In this document: in pieces, positions 38,078-46,789 of the stretch
Numbering within the stretch: position 1 is the stretch's first letter
Layout: each line of letters starts with the position of its first letter
Source: Corynebacterium variabile
Lineage (GTDB): Bacteria > Actinomycetota > Actinomycetes > Mycobacteriales > Mycobacteriaceae
Reading direction: 5' to 3'
Length of the DNA: 64,000 bases
Assembly (NCBI RefSeq): GCF_006539825.1
Contig: NZ_BJNT01000015.1
Location: 1-64,000 of the forward strand
The notes under the pieces: model-generated
Seen by the model: the letters and a program-made list of their open reading frames with translations, nothing else
Databases searched by the model: none
Told to the model about the DNA's origin: nothing
Made by a program: the position numbers and the translations under genes

Positions 38078-39111
38078 AGGCGGCCTTTCCGCAGGATGAA
38101 CAGGAGGAACACGGATCCTCCGATGAGCTCGATGATGATCGTGACGGCGCCCTCGGCGTCGAAGAAGTTCCGCATGATGAAGTAGGAACCGGTGAGGAAG
38201 ACATAACCGATGAGCGCGGCGACCGGGAAGATCAGCCGGTGGTCGTAGGTGTCTGTCAGCTGGTAGGCGATGGTGGCGACCAGGAAGCCGAGGAAGGTCA
38301 TCGGTCCGACCAGGGAGGTGGTCATCGCCATGAGGACCGAGATGAGCAGCAGCAGGATCATCAGTTCCCGTCGGTGGTTCACCCCGAGGTTGTTGGCGGT
38401 GTCGTTACCCAGGGCGACCACGTTGAGCCGGCGACTACGCAGGTACAGCAGGACGCAGACCACGAGCACGACCGGGATGACGATACCGAAGTTGTCGGTG
38501 TCCGCGTTGCCGATGCTCCCGAAGGTCCGGGCGGTGAGGATGTCGAACTCATTCGGGTCGAGCAGCCGCTGCATGAAGGTGGACAGGGACCGCAGGCCAC
38601 CACCGAGGACGATACCCACGAGCAGCATCACCTGGATATTGCCGAACTTGCCCGAGAGCAGCCAGCCGAACAGGGCCACGGCGAAGAGCACCATCAGCCC
38701 GGACTGCAGGAGGAACGCGGGAGTGCCGTCGAACGACGCCAGCCCGACGGAACCGAAGAAGAAGATCACCGAGGTCTGCACCGCGACATAGATGGACTCG
38801 AAGCCCATGATCGACGGGGTGATGATCCGGTTGTTCGTCGCGGTGTGGAAGGCCACGGTGGCGAAGGCCTGGCAGAGAGCCACCAGCGCGATGGCGATGA
38901 GTGCGTCCCGGCGCAGATTGACGATGCGCCAGAACCCTTTCCCGCCGAAGGGGACCGGGTTGTTGTAGGTCATGTGCAGGACGGTGAACAGCAGAGCCAG
39001 GGCGACCAGGACCGCGACGAGCACGATGTATTTCGTGCGCTGGGCGGTGGTGGTGAAGGCGCCGCTGGTCCGTGTGGAGCGGGGAGTGGCAGTGGTGACG
39101 TCAGTGGGCAT
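38074..39111 (-). CDS. FecCD-type siderophore ABC permease 2
   Basis: A 345-aa permease with about nine or ten transmembrane segments and the FecCD landmark pattern (ALVALCQAFATVAFHTATNNRIITPSIMGFES, LGNDTANNLGVNHRRE coupling region, SLVGPMTFLGFLVATIAYQL). It pairs with the preceding permease as a heterodimer; its ATG lies 11 bp inside that gene. The N-terminal Thr/Ser-rich segment is cytoplasmic. Confidence 0.9.
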   Translation of the reverse strand: MPTDVTTATPRSTRTSGAFTTTAQRTKYIVLVAVLVALALLFTVLHMTYNNPVPFGGKGFWRIVNLRRDALIAIALVALCQAFATVAFHTATNNRIITPSIMGFESIYVAVQTSVIFFFGSVGLASFDGTPAFLLQSGLMVLFAVALFGWLLSGKFGNIQVMLLVGIVLGGGLRSLSTFMQRLLDPNEFDILTARTFGSIGNADTDNFGIVIPVVLVVCVLLYLRSRRLNVVALGNDTANNLGVNHRRELMILLLLISVLMAMTTSLVGPMTFLGFLVATIAYQLTDTYDHRLIFPVAALIGYVFLTGSYFIMRNFFDAEGAVTIIIELIGGSVFLLFILRKGRL

Positions 39112-40099
39112 GGCGGCGTCCTCTCACGAGCAGGAACACGAAGACGACCGCACCGAGGATGCCGAGGACCAGGGACACCGGGACCTCGAAGGGTGCGATG
39201 ACGGTGCGGGCGAAGATGTCCGCGAGAATGAGGATCCACATGCCGAGCATGACGACCCAGGGCAGGTTGGAGCGCAGGTTGTCGCCACGGAACATCGAGA
39301 TGATGTTCGGGACGATGAGACCGAGGAACGGCAGGTTGCCGACGACGACCGTGACGATGCCGGTGACCACGGCGACCATGCCGATGCCCAGCAGCTGGAC
39401 GCGGCTGTAGTTGAGTCCGACGTTGGTGGCAATGTCCTTGCCGAGACCGGCGACGGTGAAGCGGTCGGCGACGATGAAGATGAGCACGAGGACGACGAGC
39501 ACGATGTAGAGCAGCTCATAGCGTCCGCGGACGATGCCGGTGAAGGAGCCGGTGAACCAGATGCTGAGCTGCTGGAGCATGTCCGTCTTCAGTGCGACGA
39601 AGGTGGAGACGGAACCGACGACCGCGCCGAGCATCATGCCGACGATTGGCACGATGAGGGAGGACTTCAGCCGGACCTGGCGAAGGAACAGGAAGAAAAT
39701 GCCGGTGCCGACGAAGGAGAAGATGATTGCACCGATCATCCGGGTGGTCAGGGACGCACCCGGAATGAGCACCATCGTCGTGATGAGGCCGAGCCCGGCC
39801 CATTCGGTGGTGCCGGTGGTGGTCGGTTCGACGAACTTGTTCTGGGTCAGCAGCTGCATCACCAGGCCACACATGGCCATCGCTGCGCCGGCGAGCGCCA
39901 GCGCCACTGTGCGGGGGACGCGGGTGATGAAGAACATGTCCCAGCCGTCCTCGCCGCCGGTGATGTCGTAGACGCCGGTGAACAGCGAGGCGAACAGCAG
40001 CCCGAGGGTGAAGATGATGCCGATGAGCATCGGCCAGGTGGTGCGCCACACTCTGCGCGGTGGTGCGTCCTCCGGCGGAGCCGGGGTAGCGACGGTCAT
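39101..40099 (-). CDS. FecCD-type siderophore ABC permease 1
   Basis: A 332-aa polytopic permease with FITRVPRTVALALAGAAMAMCGLVMQLLTQNKFVEPTTTG, the signature start of FecCD proteins, and the coupling motif GKDIATNVGLNYSRVQ. It starts 99 bp after the binding-protein gene, beyond a strong intercistronic hairpin, and overlaps permease 2 by 11 bp. The order (binding protein, two permeases, ATPase) is that of FatBCD/CeuBCDE-type systems. Confidence 0.9.
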   Translation of the reverse strand: MTVATPAPPEDAPPRRVWRTTWPMLIGIIFTLGLLFASLFTGVYDITGGEDGWDMFFITRVPRTVALALAGAAMAMCGLVMQLLTQNKFVEPTTTGTTEWAGLGLITTMVLIPGASLTTRMIGAIIFSFVGTGIFFLFLRQVRLKSSLIVPIVGMMLGAVVGSVSTFVALKTDMLQQLSIWFTGSFTGIVRGRYELLYIVLVVLVLIFIVADRFTVAGLGKDIATNVGLNYSRVQLLGIGMVAVVTGIVTVVVGNLPFLGLIVPNIISMFRGDNLRSNLPWVVMLGMWILILADIFARTVIAPFEVPVSLVLGILGAVVFVFLLVRGRRHAH

Positions 40100-40126
40100 G
40101 TCGGTCCTGTCCTGAATCGTGCCGAA

Positions 40127-40174
40127 GCCCGGCCCCCAGGACGGACTCGGGGGGAGTCGGTCGGCGGGCCGGGC
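40127..40174 (-). terminator. Intercistronic hairpin between binding protein and permease genes
   Basis: A 9-bp perfect inverted repeat, GCCCGGCCC at 40127-40135 with GGGCCGGGC at 40166-40174. Such hairpins after binding-protein genes usually protect the upstream mRNA or partly terminate, giving more binding protein than permease. Confidence 0.6.
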
Positions 40175-40198
40175 GTGAGGCGGGAGTGGTGCCGGAAA

Positions 40199-41230
40199 CT
40201 ACTTGGCGGCCTCGAAGGCGTCAGCGACGGAGTTGAGGACCTCGGTGTAGGCCTCGATGTCCTCAGTAGTGTAGAAGTCGTTCGGCAGCAGGATGATGTG
40301 GTCATCCTGGACGGCCGGGACGTTCTTCAGGGCCTCGGAGTCTGCGATGAGCTCCTGGGCGGAGTGGTACTCGGGCTCGTCGGCGGAGACGGCGGCGTCA
40401 CGGTCCAGGACGATGATCCAGTCCGGCCTGGAGTCGGCGATGGCCTCGACGGAGATGTCGTCACCCTGGTGGTTGGTGGAACCCTCGTGGTCGTAGGACG
40501 GGGTCAGTCCCAGCATGTCGAAGATCGGGCCGACGGAGCGACCGGTGGACGGGGCGGCGTAGTTGATGTCGCCGCCGGAAGTGACCAGGCCCATGACGGT
40601 CTCGTCGGAGTTGTAGGCCTCCTTGCCACGGTCCTTGGCCTCGTCGAAGGCGGAGATCAGATCCTCGGCCTCGTCGTTCTTGTCGAAGACCTCACCGATC
40701 AGGCTGGTGATGTCCTTGAGGGTGTCCTCGGTGGACTGGGTCGCCGGGGCGTCCTCGTCGGTGCTCTCGAGGTCCTTGTCGAAGCTCAGGTCCAGGATCG
40801 GTGTGTCCGGGAGCAGCTCCTTCATCTCGTCGTACTGGCTGGAGTAGCGGTAGCCGGTGATGATGAGGTCAGGATCGGCGGCGACGAGTTCCTCGAGGTT
40901 CGGCTCGCGGTGAGAACCGGTGTCGTGGATGTCCGTGTCGTCGTGGTACTTGGTGATGGAGTCCGGGATCAGGGTGACCGGTGCGGAGACCAGGTCGATG
41001 TCCCAGTCCTCGAGGACCTGGAATATGCGGTTGTCGAAGGCCGCGACGCGCTGCGGGTCGGCGGGGATCTCGACCTCTCCGCGGGCGTCGGTCACGGTGC
41101 GGGTGTCGCCGTCGGTGCTGCTGTCGTCGTCATCGGAGCAGGCGACGAGGGAGCCGGCCGCCAGGAAGGCGGTGGCGGCCAGGGCGACGGGCGCCAGGCG
41201 ACGGCGGTTGCCGCGGAAAAGGGTACGCAT
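40199..41230 (-). CDS. Siderophore-binding lipoprotein (FatB/CeuE-like)
   Basis: A 343-aa substrate-binding lipoprotein. The signal peptide ends in the lipobox LVAC (Cys near residue 31), followed by an Asp/Ser linker and the class III binding fold: PQRVAAFDNRIFQVLEDWDIDLV, NLEELVAADPDLIITGYRYSS and DWIIVLDRDAAV. It is anchored to the membrane outer face and delivers ferric siderophore to the two permeases. ATG 41230 gives a normal lipoprotein signal; the longer open frame upstream crosses the promoter. It is the first gene of the operon. Confidence 0.92.
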   Translation of the reverse strand: MRTLFRGNRRRLAPVALAATAFLAAGSLVACSDDDDSSTDGDTRTVTDARGEVEIPADPQRVAAFDNRIFQVLEDWDIDLVSAPVTLIPDSITKYHDDTDIHDTGSHREPNLEELVAADPDLIITGYRYSSQYDEMKELLPDTPILDLSFDKDLESTDEDAPATQSTEDTLKDITSLIGEVFDKNDEAEDLISAFDEAKDRGKEAYNSDETVMGLVTSGGDINYAAPSTGRSVGPIFDMLGLTPSYDHEGSTNHQGDDISVEAIADSRPDWIIVLDRDAAVSADEPEYHSAQELIADSEALKNVPAVQDDHIILLPNDFYTTEDIEAYTEVLNSVADAFEAAK

Positions 41231-41301
41231 GATTACGGGGGAGTCCTCTCGGAACGTCAGGTTCGGAAATCTCTTTCTGCACCCTAGCGAAATGTGGGTG
41301 C

Positions 41302-41330
41302 CATATTCCAAGCGCAGCCTAAGTACAGAT
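41302..41330 (-). promoter_or_regulatory. Promoter with DtxR-box-like sequence
   Basis: Reading the minus strand, TTAGGCTGCGCTTGGAA (complement of 41306-41322) partly matches the DtxR/IdeR iron-box pattern TTAGG...CTWACCTWA. It overlaps a TGTACT -35-like and TATGGC -10-like pair spaced 16 bp, about 75 bp upstream of the lipoprotein start. The second half-site is degenerate. Confidence 0.4.
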
Positions 41331-41339
41331 ATGGGACGC

Positions 41340-41667
41340 CTCACCGGGATGAGGTCCGAGAAACGCCATTGTTCCTGTTCGCGTCGGGGTTACGCTGCCT
41401 CACTGCGCGGCTGTGTCGGGGGTGAGATTGGGGGGTGATGAGAGAGTGCGTAGTGAGAGCGGTGTGCCGTACTACCTGCTATTGCGGGGTAGTGATTCCG
41501 GTTCACGACACCCATGCCCGCGCCGGCGTCGTGTACTCGACGATGCGTCAGGGCACTGTCAGAGCACTGTCGGGGACGGCGGGCAGGATGGCAGCTCCCA
41601 GTGCTACTCGACAGGGTGGTCGCAACTGCCAGGACCACCCAGTCGAGTCGTACCTGGAAGGCTTCAG
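41340..41667. other. Intergenic region between siderophore importer and broken SIP gene
   Basis: I see no supported gene here. Short open frames on both strands lack ribosome sites and homology. A GCACTGTC direct repeat occurs near 41551-41570. The region leads into a large inverted repeat at 41668-41732. Confidence 0.4.
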
Positions 41668-41732
41668 ATCTGCGTCAGGCACGGATCCGCGATTCTGTGC
41701 CACAGAATCCGCGATTCGTGCCTGACGCAGAT
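41668..41732. repeat. 65-nt near-perfect inverted repeat
   Basis: Arms of 32 nt (41668-41699 and 41701-41732) match at 28 positions around a single central base; the outer 16 bp and inner 9 bp are perfect. The 11-mer ATCCGCGATTC occurs in the same orientation in both arms (41685-41695, 41707-41717). It lies 120 bp upstream of the broken siderophore-interacting protein gene. It could be a regulatory hairpin or the remnant of a small mobile element. Confidence 0.75.
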
Positions 41733-41851
41733 GTGCTGCATGAACCGCACAGTCAACTACCCGGCAGTCCAGGCCAACTGCCAGGCGGCGGGGGTTCTTA
41801 GCCCGAGGACAATTCTGCCGCTAATCCCCCCCCACCATCCAGGAGACCCTT

Positions 41852-43729
41852 GTGCCCCGTCGCGCCCGTCCGCCCACCCCATCGCACTGCGGGAACTCGA
41901 GGTGAAGAGGGTCGCGGACATCACTCCGGGCCTTCGGCGCGTCACCCTCACCGGCGACGAGCACGATGCGCTGACAACTCCGGAGGATGTCGACCAGCTG
42001 GAGTTCACCTCCACCGGCTTCGGCGACGACATCAAGCTGATCTTCGCCTACCCGGGCGAAACTGAGCCGGTACTTCCGCTGCACAAGGACGGCGGCATTA
42101 AGTTCCCGAAGGAGCGGCGTCCGCTCAGCTAGTCCTACACCGTGCGCCGGTGAGACGCCGACACCCGCGAACTCGACGTCGACTTCGTGAAGCACGGCCT
42201 GGGCACTGCCACGACCTGGGCGTACCGTGCCCAGCCCGGCGAGAGGATCCACATCGCCGGGCCGTCCTCTTCCAGGAGCCTGCCGGAAGGTGCGGACTGG
42301 CTGCTCATCGCCGGTGACGACGCCGCCACGCCCGCGATCGCCCGCTTCCTCGAGGATCTCCCGGCGGACGCCAGGGGACAGGTCTTCCTCGAGGTCGCCG
42401 AGGAGTCCCACGTCTACGACCTACGCGAGCTGCCGAACATGGAAGTCACCTGGTTACCGCGCAACGGAGTCTCCGCCGAGGCATCCACCTTTCTGGCCGA
42501 CGCTGTCGCCGCCGCCGACTGGCAGGGTGGGCAATGTTTCGCCTGGCTGGCGGGGGGAGCAGTCCGTGGTCCGTGACCTGCGGCGTCCCCTCATCGAGCA
42601 GCGTGGCCTGGACAAGGCGTGGATCGATTTCACCGGATACCGGAAGCGGGAGAGGGTGGAGAGTGTCGAAGGGGACGCTGCAGTTGTCGACGCCGACAAC
42701 CACGAGACCGCCTTCGAGAAGTTCCAGGCGGCGGCTAATCTCGGCCTCGGTGAACTTCTGAACCGTGGCACTACCACGGTCGCCGGCCTGGTGGAGGCCA
42801 CCGGTGCCGACGACCGGGCGCTGCGGAAGCTCCTGCGCTACCTGGAGGTACTGGAGCTGGTCGAGCCGGTCGGGTCCACGGGTCCCGGCTCCACGGCGTC
42901 CGCCGCCGGCGACTACCGGCCTGAGGAGTACCGGCTCAGTGAGTCCGGGGTCTACCTCACCCACGAGGATGTTCTCGAGTACCTGTTGGACGACGGACTC
43001 ATGGCCCGCCAGGAGCTCGCCCTCCGCAGGCTTGAACAGGCGGTGCGTACCGGGCGTCCGGTGTACGAGGAGGTCACCGGGCATCCCTACACGGATCTGC
43101 AGGTTGATCCGAGGTTCTCGGACCGGGCACTGGAGAACACGGCGCGTCTCGCGTCCTTCATGGCCGGCCTGTTGGCGGCCTCGCAGTCATTGGGCGCCGG
43201 GACAGGCCCGCAGCGCATCGTCCTGCACTCCCGGGATGCGAATGTGCTGGCCGCCGAGCTCGTCGCAGCATTCCCCGAGGCGCAGGTGGAGATTGTCGCG
43301 TTGCCGACGCCGGCCGCCTGGCTCCGGGCCGATCTGCCCGCTGCCGTGGTCGACGCCGCCGCCCGTGACCGGATCAGCATTGTCGAGCAGTCGGTCTACG
43401 AGAAGACGGCGCCGGCGGACACGATCCTGTTCGCCGGGACCATCACCGAGATCGCGGACGCCGAGGCGGTGCTCGCGCTGCGGAGGGCGGCGTGCTCTCT
43501 GGTCGAGGGTGGACGCATCCTGCTGTTGGAGGACACCCAGGACATCGACCACGCCGAAGGGCCTGATGAGCACGATGCCGAGGCTGACCTGCTGAATCTC
43601 ACGCTGACCGGTGGCGGCTTCCGCACCGTGACGGAGCTGGAGACGGTCATCGCGGACGCCGGTCTGAAGTTCACCGCCGCCGAAGTCGTCGGCTGGGGCT
43701 CGGTGCTGCGCACCCTAGGGCGGGCGTGA
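41852..43729 (+). pseudogene. Broken siderophore-interacting protein fused to methyltransferase-like domain
   Basis: The remains encode an FAD/NADPH siderophore-interacting reductase (ELEVKRVADITPGLRRVTLTG, SYTVRR, DWLLIAGDDAATPAIARFLEDLP, RRPLIEQRGLDKAWIDFTGYRK) fused to an O-methyltransferase-like half with a winged-helix start (LNRGTTTVAGLVEATGADDRALRKLLRYLE) and TGGGFRTVTELETVIADAG at the end. It has four lesions: the GTG start at 41852 is out of frame with the body; TAG at 42130-42132; TGA at 42151-42153; and a frameshift near 42546-42556 at a G run. AGGAG precedes the start. An intact gene would release iron from the siderophore imported by the adjacent ABC system. Confidence 0.82.
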
Positions 43730-43732
43730 GGT

Positions 43733-43811
43733 GTTCACTCCGGATACATCACGCGCTGTGTCACTTTCGGGGGTCGGATGTGGCACGGGCTGTGATGTAT
43801 CCGGGGTGAAC
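43733..43811. repeat. 20-bp inverted repeat with 39-nt spacer after the broken SIP gene
   Basis: GTTCACTCCGGATACATCAC (43733-43752) pairs with 43792-43811 at 19 of 20 positions. The spacer contains GTGTCAC and GTGGCAC. It begins 4 bp after the pseudogene stop and ends 20 bp before the convergent PH-domain gene. It could act as a terminator, though no T tract follows. Confidence 0.65.
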
Positions 43812-43830
43812 TCGGCGTCTGGCGTCCGCG

Positions 43831-44166
43831 TCAGTGGTTGCCGAGCAGGATGTTCGCGATGAGCTGGTCGAGGCGGCGGACGTCCACACCTCGACCGAGC
43901 CCGATCTTGATCTTCCCGGCCCGGGTCCACAGCTCCAGTTCCGCCGTGAAGTCCAGGGTCCCGGCGTTCTCTGAGGACCACATGTTGATCGAGGAATACG
44001 GCAGGGAGTACATCTCGACCTTCTTGCCGCGCAGGCCCTGGGCGTCCCGGACGATGAGCCGTCGGTCGGTGAAGACAGCGGAATCACGGAAGGTCTTGTA
44101 CGCGGCGATGGGCGTTTCACCGGGGACGAGGAGCGGACCGATGTCCTCGGGGATCGGCACCTCCAT
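43831..44166 (-). CDS. Bacterial PH-domain protein
   Basis: A 111-aa protein with the bPH fold pattern: LLVPGETPIAAYKTFRDSAVFTDRRLIVRDAQG, KKVEMYSLPYSSINMWSSENAGT and ELELWTRAGKIKIGLGRGVDVRRLDQLIAN. Such proteins are common and mostly of unknown role. No signal peptide or membrane segment is seen. The upstream 350 bp contains a possible coding remnant. Confidence 0.8.
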   Translation of the reverse strand: MEVPIPEDIGPLLVPGETPIAAYKTFRDSAVFTDRRLIVRDAQGLRGKKVEMYSLPYSSINMWSSENAGTLDFTAELELWTRAGKIKIGLGRGVDVRRLDQLIANILLGNH

Positions 44167-44229
44167 CTGGAAGGACCAGGAGGTGATGACGTTTATTTCA
44201 GTTGGCGTTGGATATGTTTAGCACAGTGC

Positions 44230-44370
44230 CTATTTCAACTTCTCGATGGTCGGGGTGATCCGGTCGAGGAACCAGCGCAGCGAGTTCGGACCGGCGGCGT
44301 TGATGGTGAAGGCGTCGGAGTACTCGACCTTGAGGTCGCTGATGATCTTCTCGGCCTGAGCCGCAAGGTG
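44230..44370 (-). pseudogene. Possible C-terminal gene remnant
   Basis: A minus-strand open segment of about 45 codons reads AAQAEKIISDLKVEYSDAF then TINAAGPNSLRWFLDRITPTIEKLK and a TAG stop, with the strongly GC-rich third positions of real genes here. There is no start codon or continuation upstream in this frame. I do not recognise the family; it may be the tail of a deleted gene. Confidence 0.35.
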
Positions 44371-44519
44371 AGCCGTAGGTTGACCGCGAGAGGGTGGACA
44401 GGGAGTAGTTCAACCACCGTGACGCGGTCAACCTGGCAGGACAGAAAGGTAGCGTACCCTCGGGTGGGCGTGAAGTAGTGCTCACTACGTTCTGCGATGA
44501 ATACTGTAGTGTCCACGAC

Positions 44520-45341
44520 ATGCAGCTGGTAGACCGCATCGCCGCCCACCGCAGTGAACTCACCCCCGCCGAGATCCGTGTCGCTGAATTCATGGCGGAC
44601 AATCCCCACAGTGTCGGGTACCTCTCCGCACTGAAGCTCGCCGAGGCGTCCCGCACCAGCGACGCGACCGTCGTGCGCACCGTCCGTAAGCTCGGCTTCG
44701 ACGGCCTCGATGACCTGCGTGAACAGTTTGCCGTCGAGCTGTCCCGGGCAGGCCGGATGGAGAGCACCATCCGGTCACTCGTGTACGAGCCGGAGAGTGA
44801 GGTCACCCGGTACATCGCCGAATCCGCCGAGGCTGTCGGCGTTCTTCCGGAACGTGTCCGTCAGGATGCACTCGCTGATGCCGTCGAGGTCATCGCCGCC
44901 CGGTGCGTCGTCCTCGTCGGTTCCGGCCCGGCCCGGTCCATCGCCGACTACGCGGCCCACCGCTTCCGCCGCGTCGGGGTGTGGTCCGTCGCTGCGGGGT
45001 CCAGCGGACGCTCCTTCGCTGACGAGCTCGCCGCCTTCGCCGCCGGTGACATCGTCGTGCTCATGTCCTACGACCGGGCGACCGTGGAGGTCAGCGTCCT
45101 CTATGGGCGGGCTGCGGCACTCGACATTCCGGTCGTCCAGCTCAGTGAAGGTGTCCACACCGTCGATCCGCAGTGCGCGGTGGTGCTCGGTGTGGGGCGC
45201 GGCAATCCCGGGTACAGCCCCAGTTATGCGCCGACCGTGGTGGTGCTCGAGGCCCTGGTCCTGGCGGTCGCGGCGTCCGACCCGGACCGCAGTGCGGCCG
45301 CGGGTGCGGTGCTCGATGAGCTGCGGGACCAGCTGTCATGA
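44520..45341 (+). CDS. RpiR-family regulator with SIS domain
   Basis: A 273-aa regulator with an N-terminal RpiR helix-turn-helix (SELTPAEIRVAEFMADNPHSVGYLSALKLAEASRTSDATVVRTVRKLGFDG) and a C-terminal SIS domain (CVVLVGSGPARSIADYAAHRF, IVVLMSYDRAT). SIS domains normally bind sugar phosphates. It overlaps the fetA ATG by ATGA, so regulator and transporter are one operon. ATG 44520 follows TAGTGT (44507-44512) by exactly 7 nt, a leaderless promoter. Confidence 0.88.
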   Translation: MQLVDRIAAHRSELTPAEIRVAEFMADNPHSVGYLSALKLAEASRTSDATVVRTVRKLGFDGLDDLREQFAVELSRAGRMESTIRSLVYEPESEVTRYIAESAEAVGVLPERVRQDALADAVEVIAARCVVLVGSGPARSIADYAAHRFRRVGVWSVAAGSSGRSFADELAAFAAGDIVVLMSYDRATVEVSVLYGRAAALDIPVVQLSEGVHTVDPQCAVVLGVGRGNPGYSPSYAPTVVVLEALVLAVAASDPDRSAAAGAVLDELRDQLS

Positions 45342-46000
45342 GCGAGCCACTGTTCGCTTTCGAGGACGTCACCCTGGTCCGTGACGGACGCCCCATCCTC
45401 GACCACGTGACCCTCGACATCCCGACCGGCGGCATCACCGCGGTGACCGGACCGTCCGGCTCCGGCAAGTCGACGCTGCTGCGCTGCTGCAATCTGCTGG
45501 AAGTGCCCACGTCCGGACGGATCCTTTACTGCGGCACCCCGCTGACCGGCTTCGGTTCCCTCGACCCGCTGACCCTGCGTCGGCAGGTCGCCATGGTCTT
45601 CCAGCGGCCCACGGTCTTCGCCGGCACCGCCTTCGACAACCTGCGCGCCGCCGACGGGTCCCTCGAAGAGGACGCAGCCACCGCTCTGTTATCCGAGGTC
45701 GGCCTGGAGGCGTCCTACCTGGACCGCGAGGCGGACACGCTCTCCGGCGGCGAGTCACAGCGGCTCTGCCTCGCCCGCGCGCTGGCGACCCAACCCGATG
45801 TACTGCTCGCCGACGAGGTCACCTCCGCTCTCGACGAGGATGCCACCGGCGTCCTCGAGGAGCTGGCGCAACGGCTCGTGGCACCGGAAGCACAGGGCGG
45901 ACGCGACCTCTCGGTGCTCTGGGTCTCCCACGACCCGGCGCAGGTGCAGCGGATCGCCGACCGGTCCATCCGTATCGATGCGGGTCAGGTGACCGCATGA
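45338..46000 (+). CDS. fetA: FetA-like ABC transporter ATPase
   Basis: A 220-aa ATPase with Walker A GPSGSGKSTLL, signature LSGGESQRLCLARAL, Walker B VLLADEVTSALD and switch His WVSHD. The short length and fusion-free form fit FetA (YbbL), the ATPase of a putative iron exporter linked to oxidative stress resistance in E. coli. ATGA overlaps join it to both neighbours. Confidence 0.87.
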   Translation: MSEPLFAFEDVTLVRDGRPILDHVTLDIPTGGITAVTGPSGSGKSTLLRCCNLLEVPTSGRILYCGTPLTGFGSLDPLTLRRQVAMVFQRPTVFAGTAFDNLRAADGSLEEDAATALLSEVGLEASYLDREADTLSGGESQRLCLARALATQPDVLLADEVTSALDEDATGVLEELAQRLVAPEAQGGRDLSVLWVSHDPAQVQRIADRSIRIDAGQVTA

Positions 46001-46782
46001 GCGGGGACGGAGGTGCCGTCGGCTGGGTCGGCCTGGCGGTCTCCCTGATCTTCATCGCCGTGGCGATGGCCGTGACCAGCGGATTCCACCTGAAACTCAA
46101 CCGGCCGATCGTGGTGGCCGTGGCGCGCTCACTGGTGCAGATGGGCATCGTGGGCTTCGCACTGGTGCTGCTCGTGGACCCGGACACGTCGATCTGGTGG
46201 TCCTGGGCATGGACAGTCGGCATCATCGGCTTCGCGTCCATGACGGTGACGCGCCGTGCGCCGCGGGTACCGGGACTGTTCCTCATCTCGGTGACCGCCT
46301 ACACGACCATCGCGGTGACTTCGCTGGCCGTCATCTTCGGCTTCGGGATCTTCGAGCTGAACAGCAGGGCACTGGTTCCGGTGGCCGGGATGGTCATCGG
46401 TAACTCGATGAAGGTCGGGGTGGTTGCGGCGACCCTGGTCTCGGAGTTCGCCTCCGACCAGCGTGCCGAGGTCGAGGCCGGGCTGGCGCTGGGAATGAGC
46501 GTGCGCAGGGCGTCCTCCCGGCTGCTGCGATCGGCGCTGCGCACCGCGATCTCCCCGCAGGTCGAGCAGACCGCAGCACTCGGCATCGTCTTCCTGCCGG
46601 GCGCGATGACGGGCCTGATCCTGGCGGGCATGGACCCGTTGGAGGCTGTCGCCACGCAGCTGGCGCTGATGTACGTCATCCTCGCCGGGGTGGTCATCGC
46701 CGCGGTCATCACCGGGATCGGGACGCTGCGGGCGCTGACCACTCCTGAGCAGACGCTGGTGCAGCTGACCCGGGAGGGGTGA
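45997..46782 (+). CDS. fetB: FetB-like ABC transporter permease (UPF0014)
   Basis: A 261-aa membrane protein with seven hydrophobic segments and the UPF0014 landmarks LNRPIVVAVARSLVQM, LVPVAGMVIGNSMKVG, EAGLALGMSVRRAS and FLPGAMTGLILAGMDPLEAVATQLALMY. It forms the membrane part of FetAB, probably moving iron or another metal outward. It converges on the hepT gene with 7 bp between stops. Confidence 0.88.
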   Translation: MSGDGGAVGWVGLAVSLIFIAVAMAVTSGFHLKLNRPIVVAVARSLVQMGIVGFALVLLVDPDTSIWWSWAWTVGIIGFASMTVTRRAPRVPGLFLISVTAYTTIAVTSLAVIFGFGIFELNSRALVPVAGMVIGNSMKVGVVAATLVSEFASDQRAEVEAGLALGMSVRRASSRLLRSALRTAISPQVEQTAALGIVFLPGAMTGLILAGMDPLEAVATQLALMYVILAGVVIAAVITGIGTLRALTTPEQTLVQLTREG

Positions 46783-46789
46783 GTGGCGG

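Noticed and set aside
41340-44519. Insertion sequence in the accessory iron region
   Set aside because: No transposase remnant is seen in any frame; the inverted repeats lack flanking target duplications that I could identify.
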